Source of the DNA: an uncultured Alphaproteobacteria bacterium
Lineage (GTDB): Bacteria; Pseudomonadota; Alphaproteobacteria; RF32; CAG-239
Length of the DNA: 64,000 nucleotides
Direction: 5' to 3'
Assembly: GCA_934276635.1 (NCBI GenBank)
Contig: CAKQTH010000006.1
Span: 1 to 64,000 of the forward strand
Every line of letters begins with the position of its first letter. Within the stretch, counting starts at the first letter, position 1. Position numbers and translations under genes: made by a program. The notes beneath the pieces were generated by a model that was not told the origin of the DNA, did not search any database, and worked only from the letters and a program-made list of their open reading frames with translations. Positions 49,860-59,409 of this stretch are shown here, one piece after another.

Positions 49860-50708
49860 TTATAACAGATTTTTTTGCTTTTTATAGGCCAAAACCATGT
49901 TGTCAAGCAACATTGCAATCGTCATCGGCCCGACACCGCCCGGAACCGGTGATATCCAGCCCGCAACATCAAGCGCATTTTCAAAATCAACATCGCCGCA
50001 AAGCTTGCCGTCAATATGGTTTATCCCGACATCAATGACAATCGCGCCTTCTTTTATCCAATCTTTTTTCACAAGCTTTGGACAGCCGCAGGCCGCAACC
50101 AAAATATCGGCATTTTTGCACAATTCATCCAAATTTTTTGTTCTTGAATGCGCAACTGTGACGGTACAATCGCGGTTCAAAAGCATTGTCGCCATCGGAC
50201 GGCCGACAATGTGGGAACGCCCGATTACAAGCGCATTGCGCGAAACAAAAGATTTTCCGATGCTTTCTATCATTTTGATAATGCCTTTCGGAGTTGCCGA
50301 GGCAAGCGCGTTTTTCTCGTCGTTTTCAAGCAGCCATTTTTGCATCGGTCCGAAGCCGTCAACATCTTTTTGCGCAGCAATGCGTCCGGTGATGTCTTCG
50401 GCGTTTATGTGGCGAGGCAGCGGCAACTGAACAATAATTCCGTTGACTGTTTCATCGGCGTTCAGCTTATCTATTAGCGATAGCAGTTCTTCTTGAGAAG
50501 TTTGTTTGTCTTTTTCATATATATCGGCACAAATTCCGACTTCTGCCGCGGCTTTTTGTTTGCCCTTGATATAAAGGCGGCTGGCTGCGTTGTCGCCAAC
50601 CAAAATAATCGCCAGCTTCGGGGTATATCCGTTTTTTTCGATTTCCTGCTTCAAAAAGAATCGAGCTTCTTGTGCCAGAGCTTTCCCGTCTATAATTTCT
50701 GCGCTCAT
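49860..50708 (-). CDS. folD: Bifunctional methylenetetrahydrofolate dehydrogenase/cyclohydrolase
   Basis: 282 residues, the normal length. Interconverts methylene-, methenyl- and formyl-tetrahydrofolate with NADP. YIKGKQKAAAEVGI carries the catalytic Lys. VQLPLP, the KDVDGFGP stretch, VIGRSHIVGRPMA and PVPGGVGPMT are all present. It follows yggU by 11 bases. Confidence 0.96.
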   Translation of the reverse strand: MSAEIIDGKALAQEARFFLKQEIEKNGYTPKLAIILVGDNAASRLYIKGKQKAAAEVGICADIYEKDKQTSQEELLSLIDKLNADETVNGIIVQLPLPRHINAEDITGRIAAQKDVDGFGPMQKWLLENDEKNALASATPKGIIKMIESIGKSFVSRNALVIGRSHIVGRPMATMLLNRDCTVTVAHSRTKNLDELCKNADILVAACGCPKLVKKDWIKEGAIVIDVGINHIDGKLCGDVDFENALDVAGWISPVPGGVGPMTIAMLLDNMVLAYKKQKNLL

Positions 50709-50719
50709 AAACTTCTCCT

Positions 50720-51037
50720 TTATGATTTGAGTAGTTGTTCCAAAAGTTTGTCTTTGTCCGTGATGTTTGTTTTTATGCTGATTTTTTTATATTTATCAAG
50801 CTCACCGGATACAATTTCAAAAGATGATTTTGCGATTTTGAGTTTTTTTGCCAGAAAATCAATCAGCTCTTTGTTCGCCTTGCCTTTTTCGGGAACCGCG
50901 CATATGCTGATTTTCAAATAATCGCCGTCCGGAGAGCAAAAAACATCTTTTATCTGACACGAAGAAGAGTTAGGTTGCAGCCTAACTCTTAACAAAAAAC
51001 CTTCGTTTGTTTTATCTATCACACTATTGCAAAGCAT
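50720..51037 (-). CDS. DUF167 (YggU) family protein
   Basis: 105 residues. RVRLQPNSSSCQI and AVPEKGKANKELIDFLAK fit the YggU fold. Cellular role unknown. It overlaps the upstream yggT gene by 14 bases; YggT-YggU pairs are widely conserved. Confidence 0.88.
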   Translation of the reverse strand: MLCNSVIDKTNEGFLLRVRLQPNSSSCQIKDVFCSPDGDYLKISICAVPEKGKANKELIDFLAKKLKIAKSSFEIVSGELDKYKKISIKTNITDKDKLLEQLLKS

Positions 51038-51326
51038 AGTTCATAATGTTGCTGAACAGGCGGAGAACAAAGAGCAATGCAATAATCATAATGAACGGAG
51101 AAACATCAACGCCGCCGAGAGGAGGAACTTTTGCACGAATCTTCGCATAAACCGGCTCTGTGAGAGCTTTGAGAATTTCAACCAATTTCTGTGAATATTT
51201 GTTGTTTACTTCAATAATTTTGAAGTGAACCAGCCAATGAAGGGCAACCTCAACAACAACTACCACAAAATACAGATTAGCTATAAACGCCAATATATAA
51301 AAGAAAGGCTCCAATACAATACCCAT
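51024..51326 (-). CDS. YggT family membrane protein
   Basis: 100 residues, two hydrophobic regions separated by a loop with LTEPVYAKIRAKVPPLGGVDVSPF, the YggT signature. Linked to envelope stress or osmotic tolerance in some bacteria. AAGGAG ribosome binding site. Heads the yggT-yggU-folD group. Confidence 0.9.
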   Translation of the reverse strand: MGIVLEPFFYILAFIANLYFVVVVVEVALHWLVHFKIIEVNNKYSQKLVEILKALTEPVYAKIRAKVPPLGGVDVSPFIMIIALLFVLRLFSNIMNYALQ

Positions 51327-51358
51327 AAAATAATCTCCTTATAAAAAAGTATCACTCA

Positions 51359-52408
51359 TCAGCGATTGTTACTCACTTGATGGAATTTGTCAACATTAAA
51401 TGCTAATTTTCTCGCCTCATTATAATTGTAGCGCGGATCGTTGTGCACCGGAGCGCGTCTTTCCGTAATCTGAGCAAGATGTTCGGCAATTTGTTCTTTT
51501 GAACGGCTTGTGTTATTAATTCTGTTTTCAACGATGCGTCCGCTGATGGCTCTGTCATAAGAATTCATGGCGTTCAAATCTGCCCGTTCAATGTTTTCGC
51601 GCAGCCGTTTTTCCCAATCATAATTGTTTTTGAGGTCAAAATCGTTTGTGTGGTCAATCCCGTATCTGCGCAAAACCTCAGCCGAAACGGAAGCCGTAAG
51701 TCCCAATCCGAGAACAGTGTAAAGCCCGTCAAGGCTTGAGTTATCATTCGAATCATTTTGATTTTGTGCAAGGGTTTCATTATGTTCATGCGAGCAGCAG
51801 GAATGTGTTTCGGCATTTTCTTTTTTCTCTTCTTCTTGCCTTTCTTGCTCGACTTTTGCAAATGTTTTAGACTTTGTGTATTGAGTAATGATACTGCGCA
51901 TTTCTCTGAGTTTTAAGAGTTTATATTTCAGCTCGGCGGCTTTTTGTTTTGCTTCCGGCGATGCGCTTTTTTCATATAACCCGATACAAACCATAATCTC
52001 GGCTTCGCGGTTGAACGAATCTTTTACAAAGCCTTCTCTTTGGTTGATATCTTCATCGGTAATTTCACCGTCATTCATATTATAGAGAATTTCTTTGGTT
52101 TCATCAATCCATTCAAGATATTCGTTATGTGTGCCGATGCCGGAGTCGGTATTTTCGAGCGAAGTTGCAATCGAAAACAACAAATCGTCAACTCTGACTT
52201 TGTCTTGTCCCATTTTTAAGGTTGCATCATTGTCAAGGTGCATAATTTGGCTTGACAGCTTGTCGTTTGCACTGTCCGGAATTTTCGGATAGGTGCTTTT
52301 TATGCCTTTTTTGACAATCTGCTTGTCGTTCGGGGCATCTGCGCGTTTGAGTAAAGCAGCTTGCTTTATTCTTTGCAGTTTTTCTAAGGTGCTTGTATCA
52401 TCTCCCAT
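51359..52408 (-). CDS. Cytoplasmic protein of unknown function
   Basis: 349 residues, AAGGAG site. Charged and helical, with a Glu/Gln/Lys coiled coil (about 160-200), a Cys/His patch (CCSHEHNE, near 205) and an Asn/Asp-rich linker. A weakly hydrophobic stretch (LYTVLGLGLTASVSAEVL) may be amphipathic. Its first residues lie 12 bases after the TerB-like gene, suggesting an operon. Family not recognised. Confidence 0.65.
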   Translation of the reverse strand: MGDDTSTLEKLQRIKQAALLKRADAPNDKQIVKKGIKSTYPKIPDSANDKLSSQIMHLDNDATLKMGQDKVRVDDLLFSIATSLENTDSGIGTHNEYLEWIDETKEILYNMNDGEITDEDINQREGFVKDSFNREAEIMVCIGLYEKSASPEAKQKAAELKYKLLKLREMRSIITQYTKSKTFAKVEQERQEEEKKENAETHSCCSHEHNETLAQNQNDSNDNSSLDGLYTVLGLGLTASVSAEVLRRYGIDHTNDFDLKNNYDWEKRLRENIERADLNAMNSYDRAISGRIVENRINNTSRSKEQIAEHLAQITERRAPVHNDPRYNYNEARKLAFNVDKFHQVSNNR

Positions 52409-52420
52409 GATATATACTCC

Positions 52421-52867
52421 TTATTTTACATCTTCAAAAATCAATCTTGCCTGTTCAAGCCAGATGATTCTGTCAATTACCCAATTACTTATTTGTTCGA
52501 TTTTATCAAGCTCTATGCCCATTGCCTGACCTGCATTGCCGATAAACAGAGTTTCTCTGTCGGACAAAACATCGTCGCTGTGAGCCAAAAAGCACATTTC
52601 TTTAATCAGTTCAAGCGCAACGCGGCGGGGTGAAATTTTTTTCAAATCCGCCAAAAGGCTTTCTTCCGAATCATTTTTGATATATTTTTGAATAATTTTT
52701 TTATCAAGCCCGTATTCGTCGGCGATTGTTTCAATAAACGAAAGCTCTTCGTTATCAAAGCGGTCATCGGCATTTGCCAGAAAAATCAAAGTTCTGAGAA
52801 AGATTATTTTCTGTTCATCGGTCAAAGATTCAAAATTGTTTGTATAATTTTCGGATATATCAGCCAT
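52421..52867 (-). CDS. TerB-like domain protein
   Basis: 148 residues from the ATG at 52867, eight bases after AGGA. Two acidic EF-like helical turns, NADDRFDNEELSFIETIADEYG and a matching AHSDDVLSDRETLF stretch, fit the TerB/DjlA N-terminal fold that binds metal. Promoter TTGACT, 17 bases, TACCAT. Probably co-transcribed with 51359-52408. Confidence 0.75.
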   Translation of the reverse strand: MADISENYTNNFESLTDEQKIIFLRTLIFLANADDRFDNEELSFIETIADEYGLDKKIIQKYIKNDSEESLLADLKKISPRRVALELIKEMCFLAHSDDVLSDRETLFIGNAGQAMGIELDKIEQISNWVIDRIIWLEQARLIFEDVK

Positions 52868-53043
52868 AGTTGTTTCCTTGAAATGTGTAAAACCTATTGT
52901 TATGGTACAATAATGGACAAAAAAAGTCAATTAAAAAAGAAAAAACGCAATATCTTTTGCAAAACATAAAAAATGTATGGAAAAAAATTAACCAATAGCA
53001 TAATATACAGAGAGAATAACATAAATTACGAGATGAGAAAAAT

Positions 53044-54378
53044 TTGAAAAAATTTTATATAAAAACTTTCGGCTGCCAGATGAATGTCTATGATTCCGGA
53101 AGAATTGCAAATATTTTGGAAAATATGGGGCTTGAGGCAACAAATCATCAGGCCGATGCAGATATCGCCATATTCAATACCTGCCATATCAGAGAAAAAG
53201 CCGCAGAAAAGGTTTTTTCCGACCTCGGACGGGCAGAGCTCATAAAAAAAGAACGCGAACAAAACGGACTTGATACAATTATCGGCGTTGTCGGCTGCGT
53301 TGTTCAGGCAGAAGACGAACAAATTGCAAAACGCGCTCCGTTTGTCGATTTTGCCACAGGCCCGCTCACATATCACAGAATTCCCGAGATGCTGGCAAAA
53401 ATAATGCGCCGCAAAAAACACGCGGACAGCATTATTGATACGGAATTTCCGGTTGAGGCAAAATTTGATTTTTTGCCGGAGAATAAAGCATCGGGAGGCT
53501 GTTCGTATTTGGCAATTCAGGAAGGTTGCGACAATTTTTGCACATACTGCGTTGTGCCGTATACCCGCGGAGCGGAATATTCCCGTCCGGTTGCAGAGGT
53601 TGTTGCCGAGGCAAAAAAACTTGTTGCCGGCGGAAGTTTGGAACTTAATCTGTTGGGGCAGAATGTCAACTCGTACCACGGCGAAGATGAAAGCGGCAAA
53701 GAACGCAATCTGGCATATTTGCTACGCAGAATTGCCGAAATTGACGGTTTGGAGCGTATCAGATATACAACATCGTATCCGGCCGATGTCGATGACGATT
53801 TAATCGCCTGCCATCATGACCTGAAAAAGCTGATGCCGTATCTGCATCTTCCGGTTCAATCAGGCTCGGACAGAATTCTCAAGGCGATGAACAGACGCCA
53901 CACTTCAGATGATTATAAACGCATTATTGACAAACTTTATGAGGCAAATCCGGAGCTTAGGATGTCATCAGACTTTATTGTCGGATTTCCGGGTGAAACT
54001 GATGAAGATTTTGCCAAAACCGTTGAAATGGTAAATTATGTAAAATATATTCAGGCCTTTTCGTTCAAATATTCTAAAAGAGCCGGAACACCGGCGGCAA
54101 TTATGCCTAATCAGGTGGAAGAAAAGGTAAAAAAACAACGACTTGAAGAGTTGCAGAATCTGCTCTTCTCGTATCAGGAAAAGTTTAATTTGTCTTGCAT
54201 CGGAAAAACGATGTCGGTTCTTTTTGAGCAAAAAGGGCGGCATAAAGGGCAGCTTGTCGGCAGAACTCCGTATATGCAAAATCTACACGCCGATGCGGAC
54301 AAATCTTTGCTCAACAAAATTGTTAATGTGAAAGTGGTGGAAGCCACAACAAATTCTCTTAGCGGAAAGGTGGTCTAA
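53044..54378 (+). CDS. miaB: tRNA-2-methylthio-N6-isopentenyladenosine methylthiotransferase
   Basis: 444 residues from TTG 53044 with a weak purine-rich site upstream. Adds methylthio to A37 of certain tRNAs. The UPF0004 domain has FGCQMNVYD, NTCHIRE and VGCV cysteines. The radical SAM motif is CDNFCTYC. A TRAM domain closes the protein. First of the block miaB-phoH-ybeY-corC-lnt. Confidence 0.96.
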   Translation: MKKFYIKTFGCQMNVYDSGRIANILENMGLEATNHQADADIAIFNTCHIREKAAEKVFSDLGRAELIKKEREQNGLDTIIGVVGCVVQAEDEQIAKRAPFVDFATGPLTYHRIPEMLAKIMRRKKHADSIIDTEFPVEAKFDFLPENKASGGCSYLAIQEGCDNFCTYCVVPYTRGAEYSRPVAEVVAEAKKLVAGGSLELNLLGQNVNSYHGEDESGKERNLAYLLRRIAEIDGLERIRYTTSYPADVDDDLIACHHDLKKLMPYLHLPVQSGSDRILKAMNRRHTSDDYKRIIDKLYEANPELRMSSDFIVGFPGETDEDFAKTVEMVNYVKYIQAFSFKYSKRAGTPAAIMPNQVEEKVKKQRLEELQNLLFSYQEKFNLSCIGKTMSVLFEQKGRHKGQLVGRTPYMQNLHADADKSLLNKIVNVKVVEATTNSLSGKVV

Positions 54379-54379
54379 A

Positions 54380-55348
54380 ATGGCAGAATTGTGTTTTGAA
54401 CTTTATAATAATCAGCTGGTGCAAAAAATTGTCGGGACATCTGACAAAAATTTGAAATTGCTTGAAAAAATCCTCGGCGTTGATATCTCATGCTTTGGGA
54501 ATCAGATTACGGTTACCGGCGACAAACAAGCGGTTGAACAGGCAAAAGAAGCCATTGACCTTTTGTATCACAAAGTCAGCAAAGGCGTTGAAATCGGTGA
54601 ACAGGAAGTTAAGGCCGCGGTTCGTTTCAGCGGAGAATATAAAAATGCTGAAGAGGCAAAAAATATGACCGATATTGTGCTGAAAACCAAAAAGCGCCAC
54701 ATCTATCCGCGTTCGGCCACACAGGCAAAATATATTCAGGAAATGATGGACAATGAGCTTGTGTTCGGCTTGGGTCCTGCTGGAACAGGTAAAACATATC
54801 TGGCGGTTGCGCTTGCGGTTACGATGATGCTTGAGGGCAAAATCGACAAGATTATTCTTTCCCGTCCGGCGGTTGAGGCTGGTGAAAACCTCGGATTCCT
54901 ACCCGGTGATTTGAAAGAAAAAGTAGACCCGTATCTTCGTCCTCTTTATGATGCATTATATGAAATGCTGCCGGCGGAAAATGTGGATAAAAAAATCGCA
55001 CTCGGAGAAATAGAGATTGCCCCGCTTGCGTTTATGCGCGGACGCACGCTTTCCAACGCTTTTGTGATTTTGGACGAGGCACAGAACACTACTCCGATGC
55101 AGATGAAGATGTTTTTGACCAGACTCGGTGAAAATTCGAGAATGGTTGTTAACGGCGACTTGAGCCAGGTAGACTTGCCGCGCGGAACAATCTCGGGTTT
55201 GCGCGATGCGCTTGATACCCTGAAGAATGTGCCGAATATCAGTTCGGTTACTTTCAGCTCGGCAGATGTAGTCCGTCACGGACTTGTTGCAAAAATTGTT
55301 CAAGCCTATGAAAAAAGAGCAAAAAAAGATGATGCAGACAGAAAATAA
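54380..55348 (+). CDS. ybeZ: PhoH-like ATPase (YbeZ)
   Basis: 322 residues. N-terminal KH-like region, then the ATPase with Walker A GPAGTGKT and Walker B VILDEAQNTTP. The SRPAVEAGE stretch is typical. Works with YbeY in rRNA processing and ribosome quality. It lies one base after miaB and overlaps ybeY. Confidence 0.95.
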   Translation: MAELCFELYNNQLVQKIVGTSDKNLKLLEKILGVDISCFGNQITVTGDKQAVEQAKEAIDLLYHKVSKGVEIGEQEVKAAVRFSGEYKNAEEAKNMTDIVLKTKKRHIYPRSATQAKYIQEMMDNELVFGLGPAGTGKTYLAVALAVTMMLEGKIDKIILSRPAVEAGENLGFLPGDLKEKVDPYLRPLYDALYEMLPAENVDKKIALGEIEIAPLAFMRGRTLSNAFVILDEAQNTTPMQMKMFLTRLGENSRMVVNGDLSQVDLPRGTISGLRDALDTLKNVPNISSVTFSSADVVRHGLVAKIVQAYEKRAKKDDADRK

Positions 55349-55859
55349 GGCTGAAATCATCGTTGATGACGACAGATGGAATGTCGAAGGCAAAAAGGAG
55401 CAAGATGCTACACAAGGCATTTTTGCGCTTGCCGTTGATTATCTGAAAGAAAATGATGAGCTCGAATTTTTGCCCCGTCCGATGCCTTTGTCAATAAATA
55501 TATGTCTCAGCAACGATGAAGAGGTTCACAAACTCAATAAAGAGTTCAGAAATATGGACAAGCCGACCAATGTTTTGTCGTTTGCGCACATTGACGATGA
55601 CGCTTTTTCAGAAGAACTTGAAAATGCGGACATTGCGGAGCTCGGAGATATCATAATTTCGCTTGATACGCTTGAGCGCGAGGCAAAAATCGAAAATATC
55701 AGCTTTGAAAATCATTATGCGCATTTGCTGGTTCACGGAATTTTGCATTTGTGCGGCTTTGACCATATTGAAGAGGAAGAGGCTGAATATATGGAATCGA
55801 CAGAGATTGCGATTCTGAAAAAAATGAATATTGAAAACCCATATAAGGACTATGAATGA
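55329..55859 (+). CDS. ybeY: Endoribonuclease YbeY
   Basis: 176 residues from ATG 55329; ATGs at 55284 and 55308 give longer but unconserved starts. 16S rRNA 3' end maturation. The zinc motif HGILHLCGFDH is complete, and NKEFRNMDKPTNVLSF precedes it. The N-terminus is somewhat longer than in E. coli. Overlaps ybeZ by 20 bases and corC by four. Confidence 0.93.
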   Translation: MMQTENKAEIIVDDDRWNVEGKKEQDATQGIFALAVDYLKENDELEFLPRPMPLSINICLSNDEEVHKLNKEFRNMDKPTNVLSFAHIDDDAFSEELENADIAELGDIIISLDTLEREAKIENISFENHYAHLLVHGILHLCGFDHIEEEEAEYMESTEIAILKKMNIENPYKDYE

Positions 55860-56716
55860 AATATAACCTGAAAAACATCTTTCACAAAAACAACGATACT
55901 GTCCGCGAAACAATCGAAGATTTGATTGAAGAGGCGAACCTGTGCGGTGAAAAAGACCTTAGCAAACAAGAACAGCAGCTGCTGAATAATATTTTGTATC
56001 TTAAAGATAAAAAATGCTGCAATGTTATGGTTCCGCGCGCGGATATAGTGGCTTTTTCTAAAGACGAAACGCTTGAAGATTTGGTTGAGCTGATGATCAG
56101 CAGCGGGCACTCCAGAATCCCTCTGTATGGTGAAAGTCTTGATGATATGGACACCATTGCGCACATTATCGATGCGGCAAAATATCTGGCCAAAGGCAGC
56201 AACAAAATCAAAGCCGGTCAGGTTGCCAAACACAAGCTTAAGTTTGTGTCTCCGTCAATGAGAGTGCTTGATTTGCTCAGCGATATGCAACGCAACAAAA
56301 ATCATCTGGTTGCAGTGGTTGATGAATACGGCGGGGTTGATGGGCTGATTTCGATTGAAGATTTGTTGGAAGAAATTGTGGGCGATATTGAAGACGAATA
56401 TGATGTGAACACAATTTGCGAGCCGTCGATTAATGATAACGGAACAATGATTGTTGATGCAAAAACCGATATTGAAGACCTCAAAGAAAAGACCGGAATC
56501 GACATTGTCGAGGGAATGCACAAGGAAATGGAAGACATTGATACGGTCGGCGGGGTTGTTTATCAGCTTTTGCAGCGAATTCCTTCAAGAGGAGAAGTGA
56601 TAGAAAGCTCTAACGGGCTGAAATTCAGAATTTTGGAGGTTGATCCGCGCCGAATTCGCAAAATTATGATTATGAACCTCAAGAAAAAAGATGAAAATCA
56701 GAATTCCGATATATAA
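55856..56716 (+). CDS. corC: CorC/HlyC family CBS-domain protein
   Basis: 286 residues, soluble, without the DUF21 membrane part. Two CBS repeats (about 60-175), including VMVPRADI and DEYGGVDGLISIEDLLEEIVGDIEDE, then the CorC transporter-associated domain (to about 275). Linked to magnesium/cobalt efflux. ATGA overlap with ybeY; its 3' end overlaps lnt by 26 bases. Confidence 0.92.
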   Translation: MKYNLKNIFHKNNDTVRETIEDLIEEANLCGEKDLSKQEQQLLNNILYLKDKKCCNVMVPRADIVAFSKDETLEDLVELMISSGHSRIPLYGESLDDMDTIAHIIDAAKYLAKGSNKIKAGQVAKHKLKFVSPSMRVLDLLSDMQRNKNHLVAVVDEYGGVDGLISIEDLLEEIVGDIEDEYDVNTICEPSINDNGTMIVDAKTDIEDLKEKTGIDIVEGMHKEMEDIDTVGGVVYQLLQRIPSRGEVIESSNGLKFRILEVDPRRIRKIMIMNLKKKDENQNSDI

Positions 56717-58211
56717 AAAAACATACGCATTTTTAGCCGGAATGCTTTGTGTCGCCGGATTGCCGCCGTATTATGTTTTGATGGCGCCGATAATTGGGTT
56801 TTGTTCGCTGATGCTGATATTAAACGATGCAAAAAGCAAAAAAGAGGCGTTTGCCGCCGGTTATTGGTTCGGTTTCGGATTTTTCTCTTTCGGGCTTTCG
56901 TGGATAGGAAACGCCGTGTTGATAGAGCCGGAGCGGACAGGCTGGCTTTTCCCGATTATTTTGCTGTCGTCCGGCGGATTTTTCGGGTTGTTTGCCGCGT
57001 TTCCGGCAATGTTTACATGGTTTGCAAAGTCAATTTGGCGCAAAATATTTGTGTTTGCGGCAATGTGGACGGTTTTTGAATGGATAAGAGGATTTTTCCT
57101 CAGCGGATTTCCGTGGAATCCGGTCGGCTCAATGTTTGCATTTTGGTCGCAACTTATTCAATCCGCAGCAATAATCGGAACATTCGGGTTGTCATTTGTC
57201 GCAGTGTTGTTTTTCTGCCTTCCGGCGGCAGGAATTCTCAAAAGAGGCAGACAGACCGCAGAAGCTTTGATTGTTATGGCTCTGGTGTTTTTTGTTAATG
57301 CCGAATACGGGGTTTTACGGCTAAAATATGCGGATAACGGCAATTCTGATACAAAAATAAGAATAGTTCAGCCGGCAATTCCGCAGGTTTTGAAATGGGA
57401 AAAATCAGCGCTGGGCGAAAATTTTGCGCAATATGCAGCGATGAGCGCGCAAAGCGGAATCGACGATATTGATTTTGTGATTTGGGGAGAAACCGCAAGC
57501 CCGTATAATCCGCGCTTTATGCCGCAATATCTGCAAAAATTTGTTACTGCGGTGCCGAATGACGGATATCTTTTGTTCGGAGCGGTGGATTATGAATTTG
57601 AGGACGGAGATTATCGCCCGAAAAATTCAATGTTGGTGATGAATAAGGACGGAGATATTGTTGATTCTTATGACAAATCTCACCTCGTTCCGTTCGGTGA
57701 ATATATCCCATTCAGAAAATATCTTCCGGATTTTGTGCAGCCGGTGGCAAAGATAATCGGAGACTTTAAGGCCGGAGATGCACATAAGGTGATATCTTTG
57801 AAAGACAAGCCGAGTTTAGGCGCGTTGATTTGTTATGAAGTTATTTTTCCGGCTGATGTTGTTGATGAAAATAATCGTCCGCAATGGATAGCGGTTTTGA
57901 CCAATGACGGATGGTACGGCGACAGTATGGGACCTTATCAGCATTTGGTTTCGGCGCAGATGCGTGCGATAGAGGAGGGGCTGCCGATTGTGCGCAGCGC
58001 AAACAGTGGTATCAGCGCCATAATAGATGCATACGGGCAGATAACAGAGCAACTCGGACTGCAGAAGAGGGGAGTTGTTGACGGGCTTTTGCCAAAGCCT
58101 TTGAGCAGGCCGACAATATATTCAAAAATTCATAATCTGCCGATTTCGGCGCTTTGCCTTTTGATTGCGGCAATCAGCATTTTTTTCAAAAGAAAAAATA
58201 AGCAAAAATAA
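56691..58211 (+). CDS. lnt: Apolipoprotein N-acyltransferase
   Basis: 506 residues. Adds the third acyl chain to lipoproteins, needed by the lipoproteins at 10691 and 38034. Six to eight N-terminal membrane segments, then a nitrilase-like domain. The catalytic triad regions are visible: Glu in WGETASP, Lys in YDKSHLVPFGEY, Cys in ICYEVIFP. One C-terminal membrane segment closes it. Confidence 0.95.
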   Translation: MKIRIPIYKKTYAFLAGMLCVAGLPPYYVLMAPIIGFCSLMLILNDAKSKKEAFAAGYWFGFGFFSFGLSWIGNAVLIEPERTGWLFPIILLSSGGFFGLFAAFPAMFTWFAKSIWRKIFVFAAMWTVFEWIRGFFLSGFPWNPVGSMFAFWSQLIQSAAIIGTFGLSFVAVLFFCLPAAGILKRGRQTAEALIVMALVFFVNAEYGVLRLKYADNGNSDTKIRIVQPAIPQVLKWEKSALGENFAQYAAMSAQSGIDDIDFVIWGETASPYNPRFMPQYLQKFVTAVPNDGYLLFGAVDYEFEDGDYRPKNSMLVMNKDGDIVDSYDKSHLVPFGEYIPFRKYLPDFVQPVAKIIGDFKAGDAHKVISLKDKPSLGALICYEVIFPADVVDENNRPQWIAVLTNDGWYGDSMGPYQHLVSAQMRAIEEGLPIVRSANSGISAIIDAYGQITEQLGLQKRGVVDGLLPKPLSRPTIYSKIHNLPISALCLLIAAISIFFKRKNKQK

Positions 58212-58241
58212 AAAAAGCACCCTGTTTCGGGGTGCTTTTTG
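58211..58241. terminator. Bidirectional terminator
   Basis: AAAAAGCACCC and GGGTGCTTTTT pair around TGTTTCG, between convergent lnt and 58255-59244. Confidence 0.88.
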
Positions 58242-58254
58242 ATAACAACAAAAC

Positions 58255-59244
58255 TCAAACAATTAAGTTTGCTGAAATCTGAAGATTTCGGCAAAACATT
58301 GTTGCCCGGCTCGGATTGTCAAACTCCAGACACTGCTGATAGTAGTCGTCAAACATTTTTTTCAGAGCGTCGGTAAAGTCTCTTCTCTTTGACGGATCTT
58401 TTTCTGCTTTGAGCATCTTCATGGTCAAAGTCATCAAAGTTTCCATCTTGAAAGAAACTTCCTCTTGCTTTTGGCGCGAAATTTCTTTAGCGGACGGCTT
58501 TTTCGGCGGAAGGTTCTTGTACAAAATCGCCTTCATTAACTGTGGAACTTCTCCTGCATCTTCAAAGAATCGGAGATGAAATTCGTAGCTCATGGCGTCA
58601 ATACAGTTCTGCCACTTAATTCTTCGCTCCGGATCGCTCATCTCAAGAACTTTGTCTTTGTACACATAAATACAGAATTTGAGCTCATCTGCAGTCATCT
58701 TGTACAAATCAAAACAGGTTGAACCAAAAAGCGGGAGCCGTAAGTTTTCAGACGCGTCGTTGTAAATCTCAAGCCACATCTCGTAAGGAGTGTTCGGACC
58801 GACATTCTGGTTATGAAAATCACAAAACATCGCAGCTAAATCTCGAGCTAGAACATTTGATTGTACGAAAGCTCTCAACTGTAGCTCAAAATCTTTATTG
58901 CCGTAGGCAAGATCCTCAAAATTCGCATTCGGCAAGTCATTTTTGACATTTCTTACAGACGGAATGTTGAAAACATACGTTCCTAAACCGATGATGCTTG
59001 TTCGACAGTCTCGACAGAGCTTTGGCTCATTGATGTCACCTTCAAGATTGCAAACATAGTTGTACACACCATCCCAAAACTTCTCTTCTTCCTCGCTGAT
59101 GTCGCTGAGAAAGTATACAAACACATCCATTGCCATCTTGTAACATTCCACGAAATCGGACACGCGAGGCAAGTTGGAAGAAGAAAGAATGTTGTCAGCT
59201 TTTTGAGCCCATTCTTGGAGCATAAGTTTGTCTTCTTTTGTCAT
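58255..59244 (-). CDS. Paralogous-family protein, long form (unknown function)
   Basis: 329 residues. Fifth intact member, about 53 kb from the tandem group. Landmarks: EEEEKFW (51-57), CD (141-142), WLEIYN (157-162), FGS (173-175, replacing RGYS) and KMTADEL (182-188). It shares the C-terminal extension of 3377-4444 (ILYKNL, then Lys/Glu-rich helix). Extra cysteines at 77 and 80. Its own promoter and terminator bracket it, and the leader again lacks a Shine-Dalgarno. Function unknown. Confidence 0.8.
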   Translation of the reverse strand: MTKEDKLMLQEWAQKADNILSSSNLPRVSDFVECYKMAMDVFVYFLSDISEEEEKFWDGVYNYVCNLEGDINEPKLCRDCRTSIIGLGTYVFNIPSVRNVKNDLPNANFEDLAYGNKDFELQLRAFVQSNVLARDLAAMFCDFHNQNVGPNTPYEMWLEIYNDASENLRLPLFGSTCFDLYKMTADELKFCIYVYKDKVLEMSDPERRIKWQNCIDAMSYEFHLRFFEDAGEVPQLMKAILYKNLPPKKPSAKEISRQKQEEVSFKMETLMTLTMKMLKAEKDPSKRRDFTDALKKMFDDYYQQCLEFDNPSRATMFCRNLQISANLIV

Positions 59245-59300
59245 AATTGTAAAAATTTTGAAAGTTAATAATATAATGGATAATAAAATTTACAGTGAAG

Positions 59301-59329
59301 ATTATGACAAAAAGCACTAGATTTGTCAA
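59301..59329 (-). promoter_or_regulatory. Family promoter, gene 58255-59244
   Basis: TTGACA (59329-59324), 17 bases, CATAAT (59306-59301). A second TTGACA starts 13 bases upstream. The leader carries TATTATTAACTTT. Confidence 0.8.
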
Positions 59330-59360
59330 GAGTTTTTGTCAAAAAAATGCAAAATGGTTG

Positions 59361-59392
59361 CAAAAAAAGGCACCTTGAAACAAGGTGCCTTA
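59361..59392 (-). terminator. Terminator of alaS
   Basis: AAGGCACCTTG and CAAGGTGCCTT pair around AAA, and the minus strand continues with T7. Confidence 0.9.
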
Positions 59393-59409
59393 AAATCAAA
59401 CGGTTAAGT